Source of the DNA: Hermatobates lingyangjiaoensis
Taxonomy: Eukaryota; Arthropoda; Insecta; Hemiptera; Hermatobatidae
Direction: 5' to 3'
DNA: 64,000 bases
Assembly (NCBI GenBank): GCA_026182355.1
Contig: JAPFBL010000575.1
Coordinates: 23,501-87,500 of the forward strand
Positions 8,816 through 19,984 of the stretch are shown in pieces. Positions within the stretch are counted from its first letter, which is position 1. Each line of letters starts with the position of its first letter. Position numbers and translations under genes: made by a program. The notes under the pieces are model-generated. The model saw only the letters and a list, made by a program, of their open reading frames with translations, did not search any database and was not told where the DNA came from.

Positions 8816-9424
8816 TTACAATTTTGTATTAAAATATAATTTCATTTTTGTGTTTTTTTTTTCACAACTTCAATAATTTTAACTCTGTAATAATCTATTT
8901 TCATTGTTATTATTTTGTTGTTTTTTTTCTTAAAGTCTCCCGTAAACTGACAAGTGCATTTTGTTAAATAAATGACCTCCTGTTAAAAGATAAGTACTAA
9001 AAAAAATGTTACAAGGTTGTTAGTATCAAAGTGTTTATCAAATCTGTTATTATAGAAGCAAAACTACTGCTTCGAAATCTTCAATAAATTCGCTAGATAA
9101 ATATCTTCTTTTTTTTTTTCATGTGTTTTGGATAAAAGATTACTATGTTTTTTTTTTACTTTTGAGGTAAAATAAGGCAAAAATAAGATGATGATAATGA
9201 TGAATGATGTCGTGATGAAATGAGGTTAATAATGACTGGGAATTTCAAGGTAGTTGGGTAGTTTGGACAGAGAAAAGGTGAGGAAAGGTAAAGAATAGGT
9301 AGTTTTCAGAGGTGAAAGGTATATGCAAATGGGATGGTTAGATTGTTTCTGTAGTGACCTTGTTTGGGTCTCTTCACGCTTGAGGTCTGAACAACAGTGA
9401 TAGTATTGCGGTTTCAGTTACACC
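8816..9424. other. No gene seen
   Basis: AT-rich sequence, with only poly-T runs and a GATGATGA patch near 9190. No open frame or element is recognised. Confidence 0.5.
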
Positions 9425-10240
9425 AGGAAGGTAGTTGGTTACTTAATATAGGTTAGATTGCAGTGGCAGTCTCACAAGGGGAATACACATAGGCCAAACA
9501 AATAGGTCTATTGCGATACTATACAATGTAGATTGACTCCACAATTAGAGAATCCTAAATTTTGAAAACAGTTTCACCTCAAACATGAATTTTCATAGAA
9601 AACGTTATATAAAATCATTTCCCATTGTAAAATAAAAAGGTAATGAAATAGTCTCCACATATAAAAATTTTAATGATAGAAACATCGCGTTTCGAACACG
9701 TAGTATTCTTCCTCAGGCATTAACAACGTGTTCGGTAGTTGGTTACTTAATATAGGTTAGGTTGCAGTGGCAGTCTCACAAGGGGAATACACATAGGCCA
9801 AACAAATAGGTCTATTGCAATACTATACAATGTAGATTGACTCCACAATTAGAGAATCCTAAATTTTGAAAACAGTTTCACCTCAAACATGAATTTTCAT
9901 AGAAAACGTTATATAAAATCATTTCTCATTGTAAAATAAAAAGGTAATGAAATAGTCTCCACATATAAAAATTTTAATGATAGAAACATCGCGTTTCGAA
10001 CACGTAGTATTCTTCCTCAGGCATTAACTACGTGTTCGGTTCTTGGTTACTTAATATAGGTTAGGTTGCAGTGGCAGTCTCACAAGGGGAATACACATAG
10101 GCCAAACAAATAGGTCTATTGTGATACTATACTATACTCCACAATTAGAGAATCCTAAATTTTGAAAACAGTTTCACCTCAAACATGAATTTTCGTAGAA
10201 AACGTCATATAAAATCATTTCTCATTGTAAGGTAAAAAGT
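9425..10240 (-). repeat. About 304 bp tandem repeat, nearly 3 copies, each with a family F hammerhead-like core
   Basis: TTGGTTACTTAATATAGG recurs at about 9435, 9739 and 10043. Each unit holds a piece matching, in reverse, the SINE tail seen at 21290-21320 (TTGCAGTGGCAGTC). The two complete units also hold, on the minus strand, CCTGAGGAAGAATAC, loop TAC, GTGTTCGAAACGCGATGTTT. Stem GAATAC/GTGTTC, GAAAC, a 5-base loop and GTT fit a hammerhead core with one extra A after CTGAGGA. Confidence 0.7.
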
Positions 10241-10831
10241 GGGCCGTAAAAATATAGCTCGCATCTATGTGTTATAAGTCTTGAAGAACGAGTGGGCAGG
10301 ATATGGCTCATGGGCCGTAAAAACTTAGCTTGCATCTATGTGCTATAAGTCTTGAAGAACCAGCGGACATGATATGGCCCGTGGGCCGTAAAAATTTAGC
10401 TCGCAATTATGTGTTATAAGTCTTGATGAACGAACGGGCAGGATATGGCCCGTGGACCGTAAAAATTTAGCTTGCATCTATGTGTTATAAGTCTTGAAGA
10501 ACCAGCGGGCAGGGTATGGCCCGTGGGCCGTAAAAATTTAGCTCGCAATTATGTGTTATAAGTCTTGAAGAACCAGCGAGCAGGGTATGGCCCGTGGGCC
10601 GTAAAAATTTAGCTCGCAATTATGTGTTATAAGTCTTGAAGAACCAGCGGGCAGGGTATGGCCCGTGGGCCGTAAAAATTTAGCTCGCATCTATGTATTA
10701 TAAGTCTTGAAGAACGAGCGGGCAGGATATGGCCCGTGGGCCGTAAAAATTTAGCTCGCATCTATGTGCTATAAGTCTTGAAGAACCAGCGGGCAGGATA
10801 TGGCCCGTGGGTCGTAGTTTGCCCACCTCTG
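10235..10831 (-). repeat. 71 bp tandem array grown from a hAT-like terminus
   Basis: GGGCCGTAAAAATTTAGC recurs about every 71 bp, roughly nine times. The array ends GTAGTTTGCCCACCTCTG, whose reverse complement CAGAGGTGGGCAAACTAC, followed by a GGCCC-rich block, is the common form of one end of non-autonomous hAT elements. The repeated unit contains that GGGCC block, so the array seems to be an expanded element end. Confidence 0.7.
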
Positions 10832-11290
10832 ATTAAGAATTTCTAGAAGGTTTTCTCAACCAATCACTGCAATAGTTGAGATATCACGACTCCCTCAGGG
10901 TTGCCTCTATTGGTCATTATTTCAAGTGTGCTAGATTCTATACTTCTATTAAATATTCTTACGTTAAACTGCTGCAATCTATTCTACAGATCTTGATTTA
11001 AAACCTGTATATAGTTTAGCTTTGATTCACTGTATCTAAAACATGTTATATTAATATTAATGTAGAAGCCCAGAGTGATTCCTTTGAAACTAGAAAGTTT
11101 TTTGCTATTTTGCAAACTTAAGTTTTTTGATTTGCCTTTCTGATACATAAATTATCAGTAAATACTTATTTACGAGTATATTGGAGAATTTCAAAAAATG
11201 TACTCCAAGTAAACCATAGCAATGACTAAAACATTTCGATATCAAGATTATGGCAGTAAGGTAATACAGATTATTATGGTATATATACGG
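10832..11290. other. No gene seen
   Basis: AT-rich sequence between the 71 bp array and the hAT relic. No repeat or coding signal is recognised. Confidence 0.5.
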
Positions 11291-12047
11291 CAGTTGTTTC
11301 TAATGTGGGTTCCGCGGAACCCAGTGGTTCTTTATCAAACTGTCTGGGGTTCCGGGAAAAAATTTAGAAAAAACATTTGTCTAAATGTTTTCTTTTTTTT
11401 AAAACATATCATTTTTAATAACAAGTTCCATAAAATACGATTTAGTGGGTATGGATTAATTCAGTGTTTTTTTGTGAATCATGAAACCGAATCAAGTGTA
11501 TATCGAGTTATTGCAAAAAAGGACTTGACACATTGCTGTCATTTCTCACTATGTGAATCTTCATTTTCGTTTTATACGCTCATAAAAACTAAGTACCGAA
11601 GTAGACTTAATGTTGCTGCTGACTTGTGTTTGAAACTCTCAACTACAAAGCCAAACATTGAAACAATATGTCATGATATGAAACAGAAACACTCTCGTTA
11701 AACGCTACAAAAATTTTTGTAACTATCTGATATTTTTGGTTCATAATGACATGAATACATGATGATTACAAAATAAACTGTATGTTAAAATTACTTGTAA
11801 TTCTCTTTTATATTTCATGTTCTTGTGGAAATTATGAAAATTATCTTTTAGTATTAAAATTTTTATTCGTAAAATACACATTTCAATAGTATTAATTTTT
11901 TTTGTTTTGAAACATACATATTTTTTATAAAGGTGTATGAGAATATTTATATTATGATTGTATAAAATCATTAGTATTTGAGGTTCCTGGAGATTGTTAA
12001 TGGAACTAAAAAGGGTTCCGCGTCAAAAAAAAGTTTGAAAAACTCTG
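11291..12047 (+). mobile_element. hAT element relic with 8 bp target duplication
   Basis: The left end reads CAGTTGTTTCTAATGTGGG and the right end, reversed, CAGAGTTTTTCAAACTT. GGTTCCGCGGAACC lies inside the left end and GGGTTCCGCG inside the right end. The flanks are ATATACGG before and CTATACGG after, 7 of 8 bases identical, the size hAT transposases produce. A transposase 3' coding fragment lies inside in the + direction. Deleted and inactive. Confidence 0.75.
11460..11701 (+). pseudogene. hAT transposase C-terminal fragment
   Basis: Within an open frame of 159 codons (11222-11701), the last 60 or so residues look like the dimerisation end of hAT transposases related to ZBED5-type proteins: LCESSFSFYTLIKTKYRSRL, then LSTTKPNIETIC and a basic tail before the stop. 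The IKTKYRSRLN block and the LST..P.IE block are typical of that end. Residues upstream of about 11460 come from the element's terminus and are not real coding. The BED finger and catalytic core are absent. Confidence 0.7.
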
Positions 12048-12252
12048 CTATACGGTAATACAGTTGATTTTTGTTTCCTTTGTGCAAGGTTTGTCAAGCC
12101 TCTAGGAAATGCATTGTCTAGGAAACTGCATATCATTGTTCGGCAGCCCTCATAACTTGTAGGTATGACAGGCTGACATATGAATACACAACAGTATGAG
12201 ATCAGCAAATTTTTTTTTGTGCTTACCTTCATGAATAAAGTGAAAGTCATAA

Positions 12253-12324
12253 TAGGTTTCGAACCCCTGATCTACTAGTCCAGAGGCTAGCACCTAAACT
12301 ACTGGGCTACTCTGGTCCCCTAAA
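12253..12324 (-). repeat. tRNA-derived SINE head
   Basis: The reverse complement begins GGGGACCAGAGTAGCCCAGT with an A-box-like segment and reaches AGGGGTTCGAAACC, a B box. The spacing matches a tRNA. Other SINE heads here are at 60170-60243 and in the array at 52880. Only the head remains. It is not a functional tRNA, since no acceptor stem closes. Confidence 0.55.
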
Positions 12325-12364
12325 TATCTAATACGTAAATAAAACCTACATTTCCAAGTAGACT

Positions 12365-12530
12365 GGTTGGAGTAGTTTCAGAATATATACATGTTCATCG
12401 AAGTATTAATATTCGTCAGAGTTAAATGCCGACTGATCAATTGGGATTTGATTCAGACGAAGACCACTTATTAAGTTTGAAAGATCATACTTTATATTGT
12501 GGTTTTTATATTTTATATTGTGGTTTTAAT
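12365..12530. mobile_element. Diverged family A foldback
   Basis: GTCAGAGTTAAATGCC..ACTGATCAATTGGGATTTG, then CAGACGAAGACCACTTATTA and TTGAAAGATC. The left arm is mostly lost. It resembles 13020-13225, another older A copy. Confidence 0.4.
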
Positions 12531-12542
12531 GTTTATATATAT

Positions 12543-12659
12543 ATAGTAGCAGTTTGCTTCTCAACGCGAGTACTTCGCACTTCTTCCCGATGACGACGGA
12601 TGTCGAAATATCGAAGTGAGTTCTGTAGTATCTTTCTGTGTTCTTTTCTCTGTGTTAAA

Positions 12660-12660
<1 letters not shown>
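12543..12660 (+). mobile_element. D-type arm with hammerhead-like core
   Basis: CGCACTTCTTCCCGATGACG, ACGGATGTCGAAATATCG, AAGTGAGTTC. Nearly identical to 45585-45695. A (TA)n tract follows at 12660-12690. Confidence 0.5.
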
Positions 12661-12689
<29 letters not shown>

Positions 12690-12692
<3 letters not shown>

Positions 12693-12928
12693 CAATGATC
12701 AAACCACAATAAGAAATGGGAAAACAAGACTAAGATCTTTCAACCGTAACAAGCGGTCTTCGTCAGAGTCAAAAACCCAACTCAGTTGGGTTTATATATA
12801 TATATATATAGATTTCACATAAACACGTGAAAAAACAATCAATGATCAAACCACAATAAAAAATGGGAAAACAAGACTAAGATCTTTCAACCGTAACAAG
12901 CGGTCCTCGTCAGAGTCAAAAACCCAAC

Positions 12929-12935
<7 letters not shown>
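12690..12935 (-). mobile_element. Two family A arms in direct orientation
   Basis: The first arm (12690-12790) and the second (12808-12930) are in the same orientation, separated by a short (TA)n. Both carry, on the minus strand, GACTCTGACGAAGACCGC or GACTCTGACGAGGACCGC, then CGGTTGAAAGATC. Direct rather than inverted pairing is unusual in this window. Confidence 0.55.
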
Positions 12936-12979
<44 letters not shown>

Positions 12980-13019
12980 TCATCGGAAGCCCCATTTATA
13001 ACACTATAACAAAATTTTA

Positions 13020-13225
13020 CAATAAACACATTTAAAAACAATCAACATCGAAAGAATATAAAATGGGGAAAAAAGACTAAGATCTTTCAATCATAATAAG
13101 CAATATTCGTCAGAATCAAATCCCAACTGATCAATTAGGATTTTGGACTCAGACGAAGACTACTTGTAAAAGGTGAAAGATCTTAGTCTTTTTTGCCCCA
13201 TTTTATATTGTGGTTTGAAAGTTTA
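13020..13225. mobile_element. Older family A foldback
   Basis: Both arms are present but changed throughout: the left has GATCTTTCAATCATAATAAG, the right has CAGACGAAGACTACTTG..AAAGGTGAAAGATC. The loop is ACTGATCAATTAGGATTT. It is the only A copy with GCCCCATTTTATATTG ends. Confidence 0.55.
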
Positions 13226-13321
13226 TAAATGAAAATTCTCTACATTTTAGTGTTTTTCTAACTGTCCACCAGGGCGCACTAATACTCGCCTATTGTTAAT
13301 ACCACTAAGGTTATTGTATGA

Positions 13322-13538
13322 TTTATATTAGAAATAGGTAAAACCGTCATACCTCGTAAGATGATCCTAGAGTTGGAGCGCTTTTGGACGTTGTCCATCT
13401 TCGATCGCAACAAACCTACTCTACAGTTGTGATCCTGGAGTAGGTTTGTTGCGATCGAAAATGGACAACGTCCGAAAGCGCTCCAACTCCATGATCATCT
13501 TACGAGGTATGACGGTTTTACCCTATTTCTAATATAAA
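13322..13538. mobile_element. Palindromic MITE, family H, copy 1
   Basis: The arms start TTTATATTAGAAATAGGTAA and CCGTCATACCTCGTAAGATG and return in reverse at 13497-13538. The loop around 13420-13440 is CTACAGTTGTGATCCTGG. Copies 2 and 3 are at 20336-20511 and 30998-31273. The flanks include an extra shared motif CACTAAGGTTA.TATGA. No coding content, and the mobilising family is unknown. Confidence 0.7.
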
Positions 13539-13559
13539 GCACTAATACTCCCCCTAGTG

Positions 13560-13960
13560 CAAGGATATTCAACCTTTTTTACATCGCGACCCATTTTTGA
13601 TTCGAAAATTTATTCGCGATCCTTTAGTGAGAACAAAAATAAATTTAACAACAAATAAAAAAGGGGAAAATTGTTTAAATCGACTATAGTCGATAAGAGG
13701 CCAAAGGGAAGTCAAAATGTTCATACTAAGGAGCAAAAGAGTTAAGAAGATAATAATCGAGCTTCCGTTGATTGAGAAATTGATTGATAAATGGAAACAT
13801 TTGAGCGTTGTCACTGGGAGGGGAGTCTATGGGGACAACACTGTGTGACTGAGGTAACACTGATGATAACAGATGATAGAGGTTAAAAATAGTTGTAATA
13901 GTTTTAAAAAAGGTTGTAATAGTTTTGTATCCTAAGTTTTGTATTGTCGTGGTTTCTTAC
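13560..13960. mobile_element. Possible hAT-like non-autonomous element
   Basis: The start GCAAGGATATTCAACC, TTTTACATCGCGACCCA resembles hAT termini of the CAG..TTTCCCAACC..CGCGGCCC type. I cannot place the other end or a target duplication. Confidence 0.25.
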
Positions 13961-13984
13961 ATGTGCTATAAAATAAAACATTTA

Positions 13985-14340
13985 TAAATTGGACTTTGTG
14001 TTATTGGATTAACCACAACTTTATTTAGCCTATATTAAATTAATATAATTAAAATAATGCTGAATTAATCGGTATGATCATTTCTATACCAATGTAACAT
14101 AATTCTAACGTAGTACAATTAGTTATTATGTGGTATTTACTCATTGTAGGGTAAAAAGCTAATGAAATGGTCCTTGATTGGATTGTTGACTTCATTTAGA
14201 CGATATAAAATTAATTAATATAATTAAAATAATACTGTATTAATCAGTATGATCATTACTATACCAATGTAACATAATTCTAACGTAGTGCAATCAGTTA
14301 TTATGTGATATTTACTCATTGTAGGGTAGAAAGCTAATGA
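13985..14340 (+). repeat. Direct duplication of about 172 bp
   Basis: CCAATGTAACATAATTCTAA occurs at about 14090 and 14262, with matching flanks (TTAATATAATTAAAATAAT before, TTACTCATTGTAGGGTA after). The second copy runs into the family F foldback. Confidence 0.7.
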
Positions 14341-14612
14341 AATGGTCTCCACAAATAAACATTTAATGGTATTAACATCGCGTTTCGAACACGTAGTGTT
14401 CTTTTTCAGTCATTAACTAAAAAAATACAATGACACCAGAGAGTTAATGCCTGAAGAAGAACACTACGTGTTCGAAACACATTGTTTATACGATTAATTG
14501 TTTATATGTGGAGAACATTTCATTGGCTTTTTACTCTACAATGAGTAAATACCACATAATAACTGATTGTACCACATATGTGGATACCATTTCATTACCC
14601 TTCTACCCTACA
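14310..14612. mobile_element. Family F foldback with hammerhead-like cores
   Basis: The left arm (minus) and right arm (plus) mirror each other around 14425. The plus arm reads TTAATGCCTGAAGAAGAAC, ACTACGTGTTCGAAACAC, ATTGTTTATACGATTAA. A flanking helix TTAAT/ATTAA encloses the core, as stem I would. The outer arms include GTGGAGA..ATTTCATT and TACAATGAGTAAATACCAC. Confidence 0.6.
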
Positions 14613-15060
14613 ATAATATAATTCATATATTACTATAGATAACTGATATAGTGTTAATTATTTCTAATTATCATCAAATGGAATTATCATCAATTTAAGA
14701 AATGATTATCCGATAGATTAAGAGGGATGGGAAACCATGAATGCACGTTTATGGTTGGGACATATTCTTCATGATTTTCATGGCTCATAAATCCAAAGTT
14801 GTTAATAATACTGTCAAAAATCTAAGTTATTAATGAAGTACAATGCCATGAATAGCAAAATTGCGATGTCACAAACACCAATGTTCTATGAAAAAGGAAT
14901 ATACGTAGGTCACTGTAGTTGACCTGTTTGACCTTTTTGAGATTATCCCACCGCGTCATTCTTATTCAGGTTCCCCCACCCCGCCCTCACTCACCATGAC
15001 TTCTTGTTTTCAATCACAAGCATCATCCTTCCATTTAAGGCAAAGTTAACAAACAATTTT
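14613..15060. other. No gene seen
   Basis: Unassigned AT-rich sequence with a C-rich patch near 14970. No reading frame of note. Confidence 0.5.
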
Positions 15061-15335
15061 TCTTCGAAGTTATCTTTTTTTAAAAATAACAAAATCCGTA
15101 GATGACGTATCCACAATGGTGATGCTGGTTATATTACGCACTATTTATAACAAATATAAAATAATATTAAATAAAAAAGAAATCCCTTTTTTTGGAATCT
15201 TATGTCCATAAACAATCTGCATATATAAAATGCAAATTTTATCTGTCTGTCCGCTACAGAAATAAAACGGGAGACATTTTGATACAAAGAAACATATGAA
15301 CGTTATATAACTTTTTTCGGAGGACAAACTACGGT
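15060..15335 (+). repeat. Single copy of the roughly 245 bp K repeat
   Basis: Contains ACAAAATCCGTAGATGACGT, ATCCACAATGGTGATG, TATATAAAATGCAAATTTTA, TCTGTCTGTCCGCTA and CTACGGTATC, in the same order as the array at 17740-19430. Confidence 0.75.
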
Positions 15336-15576
15336 ATCTTTTTTTTTAAAAAAAAAACAAAAAGGTTTATATAATGTTGCATTTGAATTGATTTTGAAGA
15401 AAAAAATCACAATAAATAAACACGTGATGCAATCAATGAAGTTTAAACCACAATGGAAAAAAGGAAAACAATAGAAATAAATGCACTGAAGGCCTTTCAA
15501 TGTATGTCACACTTTGTTACTTTCTCATAACATGCATTATTTTTACTTATTTACAATACATTATTTACTTTAAAAA

Positions 15577-15672
15577 GATTTCACATAAACACGTGAAATA
15601 ACAATCAATCATCAAACCACAAGTCTTGTTTTCCCATTTTCCCACTTGTTATTATGGTTTGATCATTGATTA
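15577..15672. mobile_element. Family A foldback, core deleted
   Basis: Left end GATTTCACATAAACACGTG, right end GGTTTGATCATTGATTATT. The centre with CTGACGA...GAAA is absent. Confidence 0.5.
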
Positions 15673-15739
15673 TTTACTTTGTTTGCTCTCTGATGACATA
15701 CATTGAAAGGTCTCAGAGAATTTATTTCTATTGTTTTCC

Positions 15740-16228
15740 AACTATCACACTTATAAAGGTTTCACATATTAGTGCTGTTCTACGAGTCCAAAAATTGTGA
15801 CTCATTTATTATTTGGCACCGTTTTTAGTTGCCCACATTACCTGTTGATTGAACATTGGGCGTCCTATATTTTGATTAACTCACGAATATTTACATAGAG
15901 TAGGGATCTGTAAGAAGTATCTGATATCGTGTAGGCTATAATACGGTATTACTGCTTCATTTTATTTCCTCATTAACGACACATAACCATAAAAAAAACA
16001 AATATTTCGATAGGTTTTATTTTGTAATGATAACCCTAAAAAAACGTTTGTTTTCCAAACGCCCACACGAATAAGGCTTTCCACCTTTTCAGTACTGTTC
16101 TAGGGACGAAAATTGTGACTCATTTATTATTTGTCACCTATTTTAGTAACTGTTAGGTTATAGTGATTGAAAGTGATACGGGTCTACACTGATCTAACCT
16201 AACACTGATTTTCAGTAATATGTTAGCA
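15740..16228 (-). repeat. Diverged SINE-body fragment in mostly unassigned sequence
   Basis: Around 15860-15945 the reverse complement recalls the SINE body (GATATCAGATACTTC, CCCTACTCTA, GAGTTAATC). Two short related patches (GTTCTA..GACTCATTTATTATTT) lie near 15776 and 16095. The remainder shows nothing. Confidence 0.35.
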
Positions 16229-16229
16229 C

Positions 16230-16685
16230 TAATTACCCACACTTCATTATAAATGTGAAATCATCACAATTTGCTAATAAACAATTATAATAATTATCTA
16301 ATTACCAATAAAAGTAATTACCCACACTTCATTATAAATGTGAAATCAACACATTTTGCTAATAACTAATTATAATAATTATCTAATTACCAATAAAAGT
16401 AATTACCCACACTTCATTATAAATGTGAAATCAACACATTTTGCTAATAACCAATTATAATAATTATCTAATTACCAATAAAACTAATTACCCACACTTC
16501 ATTATAAATGTGAAATCATCACATCATTATTATAATAATATCACCATCATTATTATAATAACCAATTATAATAATTATCCAATTACCAGTAAAAAGTAAT
16601 TACGCATACTTCATTATAAATATGAAATCATCACATTTTACTAATAACCAATTATAATAATTATCCAAATACCAATAAAAGCCAG
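16230..16685 (+). repeat. About 85 bp tandem repeat, 5 copies
   Basis: AATTACCCACACTTCATTA recurs at about 16231, 16316, 16401 and 16485, with a weaker copy near 16600. It lies just upstream of the first lectin exon. Confidence 0.85.
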
Positions 16686-16863
16686 GTCATACATCATCAT
16701 CTCAATTTACAAAATAATTGCTAGAGAGTTAAGTTCCTTTCATTAAATAAAAATTTCTTGTTGTTCAATTTTAATGGTTTGGAACATTTTTAAATTTTAT
16801 ATTATTAATATATGATAACTGCTAAACACAAAGCCGACTAATAAAAACATTATTTTTTTTCAG

Positions 16864-16970
16864 CTGAATGCATGGATTGCATTGAGGAGCTCCCACCAGA
16901 AATAAACCGCTGGAAAATGCCTTTATTTAAATACAAAGAAAAAAGATACTATCTAGGAATTTTCTTTAAG
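16864..16970 (+). CDS. C-type lectin domain gene, internal exon
   Basis: A poly-T tract and CAG acceptor precede it, and GTAATC follows as donor. The exon starts with two bases of a split codon (phase 1) and then encodes 35 residues: ECMDCIEELPPEINRW, KMPLFKYKEKR, YYLGIFFK. The YYLGIFFK end is the first beta strand of a C-type lectin-like domain, and the acidic Cys-containing lead is the usual linker after a secretion signal. It ends in phase 0, which joins in frame to the exon at 31358. The protein is probably secreted and may bind carbohydrate; the ligand-binding residues lie in exons not seen here. The signal-peptide exon should be upstream but was not found. No frame damage. Confidence 0.75.
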
Positions 16971-17159
16971 GTAATCAATCAATTTTATTATACAAAATAA
17001 CATATAATAAACTTATTAATTATCATTGGAATTGTAGTTCATAAGTAAATATGCTGTTTAAAATTATTATAGTTGATTTTTTTTTGCTTTGGGCGTTGTT
17101 TTAAAGATAAAAAGTAAATTTCTTTTAAATCATTAGTTGTGCAATCCGTAATTGTTTGG

Positions 17160-17435
17160 TATCTACTTATTCTGAGGTAAAATTGATATACAAACAAAAA
17201 TCTCCACACAAATGAAGTTTTATTCAACAACAACAAGTTGTTGGGAAACAACTTACTCGTATAGTTGGAAAACTCCAGTAAGAGTTGTTTTCACTGGACC
17301 AACACTTCAGCACCACATCCTTTGGTGTCTTTCTGATGATGAACTCAAAGCGTTCAAAACGCGTTGTTGTTGTTGTTGAATAAAACTTCATTTGTGTGGA
17401 GACTTTTGTTTGTTTATCCATTTTACCTTAGAATA
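17160..17435. mobile_element. Family F foldback, GTT-rich variant
   Basis: The inverted arms start AATCTCCACACAAATGAAG and return as CTTCATTTGTGTGGAGA. The right arm has TTCTGATGATGAAC, loop TCAAAGC, GTTCAAAACGCGTTGTTG. The GAAA of the core has become CAAA. Runs of AAC/GTT lie in the arms. Confidence 0.55.
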
Positions 17436-17740
17436 AATTCCTTTTTATTGATTGACAGTTATGGATGAAGAGTTTAACCCAAGAACTTTTAAAATATTGT
17501 CCTATGAGTGTTCTCTCTCTTGTAAGACTGCCACTGCAACCTAACATAACCTAATCGAGTCTTCAATCATTAAATTCAATCCTATGAAGTCGGTTTTACA
17601 ATTATTTTCAAAGAAAGCAGTTATTAACTATACTAAATAAGTTTTGTTAATCATATACTACATGCAGATATTGTTTTTTGCTATACTATGATGCTATAAT
17701 ATCCTACAGTATTTTATATATCTGTATTTATAAAATACAA
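17436..17740. other. Mostly unassigned; SINE-tail fragment
   Basis: At 17500-17560 the text CTTGTAAGACTGCCACTGCA followed by ACCTAACATAACCTAA matches the SINE tail at 21290-21340, including the CCTAA-like end. Nothing else is recognised. Confidence 0.4.
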
Positions 17741-19435
17741 AGTTCATCTGTCCGTTATCTGACTCTCCACTATACAAATAAAACTGGAGATATTTAAATA
17801 CCAAAAAACATATAGAAATGTATATATCTTTTTTCGGGTGGACTAACTACGGTATCTTTTTTTAAAAATAACAAAATCCGTAGATGACGTATCCACAATG
17901 GTGATGCTGGTTATATTACGTACTATTTATAACAAATATAAAATAATATTAAATAAAAAAGAAATCCCTTTTTTGGGATCGCCCATAAACAATCTGCATA
18001 TATAAAATGCAAATTTTGTCTGTCTGTCCACTATAGAAATAAAACTGGAGACATTTAGATACAAAGAAACATATGAATGTTATATAACTTTTTTCGGGGA
18101 ATAACTACGGTATCTTTTTTTTTTTAAAAAAATAACAAAATCCGTAGATGGCGTATCCACAATGGTATATTGCGTTCTATTTATAGCAAAAATAAAAAAA
18201 ATGTAAAAAAATAGGTCTCTTTTTTGGGATCTTATGCCCATAAACAATCTTTATATATAAAATGCAAATTTTGTCTGTCTGTCCGCTATAGAAATAAAAG
18301 TGGAGACATATGAATGTTATATAACTTTTTTCTGGGGACTAAGTACGGTATCTTTTTTTTTTTAAAAAAAAATAACAAAATCCGTAGATGACGTATCCAG
18401 AATGGCGATGCAGGATATATTTCGCCCATAAAACTGAAATAACGCACTGTTTATAGCAAAAATAACAAAATATTAAAATAATAGATCCCTTTTTTGTGTC
18501 CCCCAAACTTCCCGTCAAGATGAAGACCAATATTCACAATGTGCCCAACAAGTTTCAAAGTTTGTTTAAAAGAACACAAAGAAACAACACGCAACTCACT
18601 TCAATATTTCGTCTTCGTCGTCATTCAGGAAAAGAAGAAGAAAATAAGTTCTGCTTGGCAACTTCGTGCTGTTTGCCAGCCAAGCAGAACTTATTTCCTT
18701 CTTCTTCTCCTGATGACGACGAGGTCGAAATATTGAAGTGAGTTGTGTGTTGTTTCTATGTGTTCTTTATTCTAATCTGGCATTTAAATACAAAGATACA
18801 AAATGTCTCCATTTGTCTAAATGGAGACATTTAGGTACAAAGAAACATATAGATCGTATATATCTTCTTTCGGGTGGAATAACTACGGTATCTTTTTTTT
18901 AAAAATAACAAAATCCGTAGATGACGTATCCACAATGACAATGCAGGGTATATTACGCACTATTTATAAAAAAAATTAAAAATATTAAAAAAAATAGATC
19001 CTTTTTTTTGGGATCTTATGCCCATAAACAATCTGTATATATAAAATGCAAATTTTGTCTGTCTGTCCGCTATAGAAATAAAACTGGAGACATTTAGATA
19101 CAAAGAAACATATGAATGTTATATAACCTTTTTCGGGGGACTAACTACGGTATCTTTTTTAAAAAAAAAAACAAAATCCGTAGATGACGTATCCACAATG
19201 GTGATGCAAGGTATATTACGCTCTATTTTTAGCAAAAATAAAAGATCCCTTATTTGGGATTATATGCCCATATACAATCTGTATATATAAAATGCAAATT
19301 TTGTCTGTCTGTCCGCTATAGAAATAAAACTGGAGACATTTAGATACAAAGAAACATATGGATTTTATATAACTTTTTTTCGGGAGGAACTAACTACGGT
19401 ATTTTGATTTTGATTGGAGTCCTTTTTTGGGATCT
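17740..19435 (+). repeat. K repeat array, about 6-7 copies of a roughly 245 bp unit
   Basis: The landmarks ATGCAAATTTTGTCTGTC (18000s, 18250s, 19050s, 19290s), CTACGGTATC and AAATCCGTAGATG recur in fixed order. The unit has a near-inverted pair (CTACGGTATC...AAAATCCGTAG). One D-type foldback has inserted at 18530-18775. The family of the parent element is not recognised. Confidence 0.75.
18530..18775. mobile_element. D-type foldback inserted in the K array
   Basis: Arms mirror around 18665. The plus arm has CTTCTCCTGATGACGACG, AGGTCGAAATATTGAAGTG, AGTTGTGTG. The minus arm has ATTCAGGA in place of ATCAGGA, so only the plus core is intact (CTGATGA versus CTGAATGA). Confidence 0.6.
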
Positions 19436-19984
19436 ACCCCCCATAGCCATAACGCCGAGGTAACGCCTAGTGGATAAGGTAGCGTTATTTAAAACTATAG
19501 TAACCTATATTAGGCATAGTATACTATGATACAATAAAAACTTTTAAGTAAGTAGTTTTGTAAAAAAAAATCTTATGAATTTTAGTGTTTCTATTACTTA
19601 AGTAAATTTAGGTCAAACTGCGTAATAATTCATTAATTCTACATACTTATAATAACATGATAAAAGAATCCGGGAAGGTCAAACAAATGAAAGCCTAAGG
19701 GTATGTTAGTCAGAAAAGAGCTGACGTAAGAAACTTCGTTCGTGATTATTTAAGTTTGAGTATTGCAAAAACATCTGTTGAGCTTCGAAAGATTTATTAG
19801 AAATATTATTTCTTCCGAATAATATATTCATTCGTGCTTTCATTCATATATTGTATAATTCTTTTAGATATGTAGTAGTCATTCAGGTATATCTTAGACT
19901 CCTTTGTGGACTAAGAGATATATTTATGCTGAGTCATAACACTGATAAGCTAAACATGCAGGAGTTAGAAACAAGTATTGTTAA
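19436..19984. other. No gene seen
   Basis: Unassigned AT-rich sequence. The 62-codon frame at 19851-20039 has no motif and overlaps a foldback. Confidence 0.5.

Noticed and set aside
11222..11460. N-terminal part of the 159-codon frame as transposase
   Set aside because: This part covers the hAT terminal region (GGTTCCGCGGAACC) and an AT-rich stretch; only the last 80 residues or so resemble transposase.
12253..12324. Functional tRNA gene on the minus strand
   Set aside because: A and B boxes are present, but the acceptor stem does not pair and the same head recurs fused to SINE bodies, so it is a SINE head.
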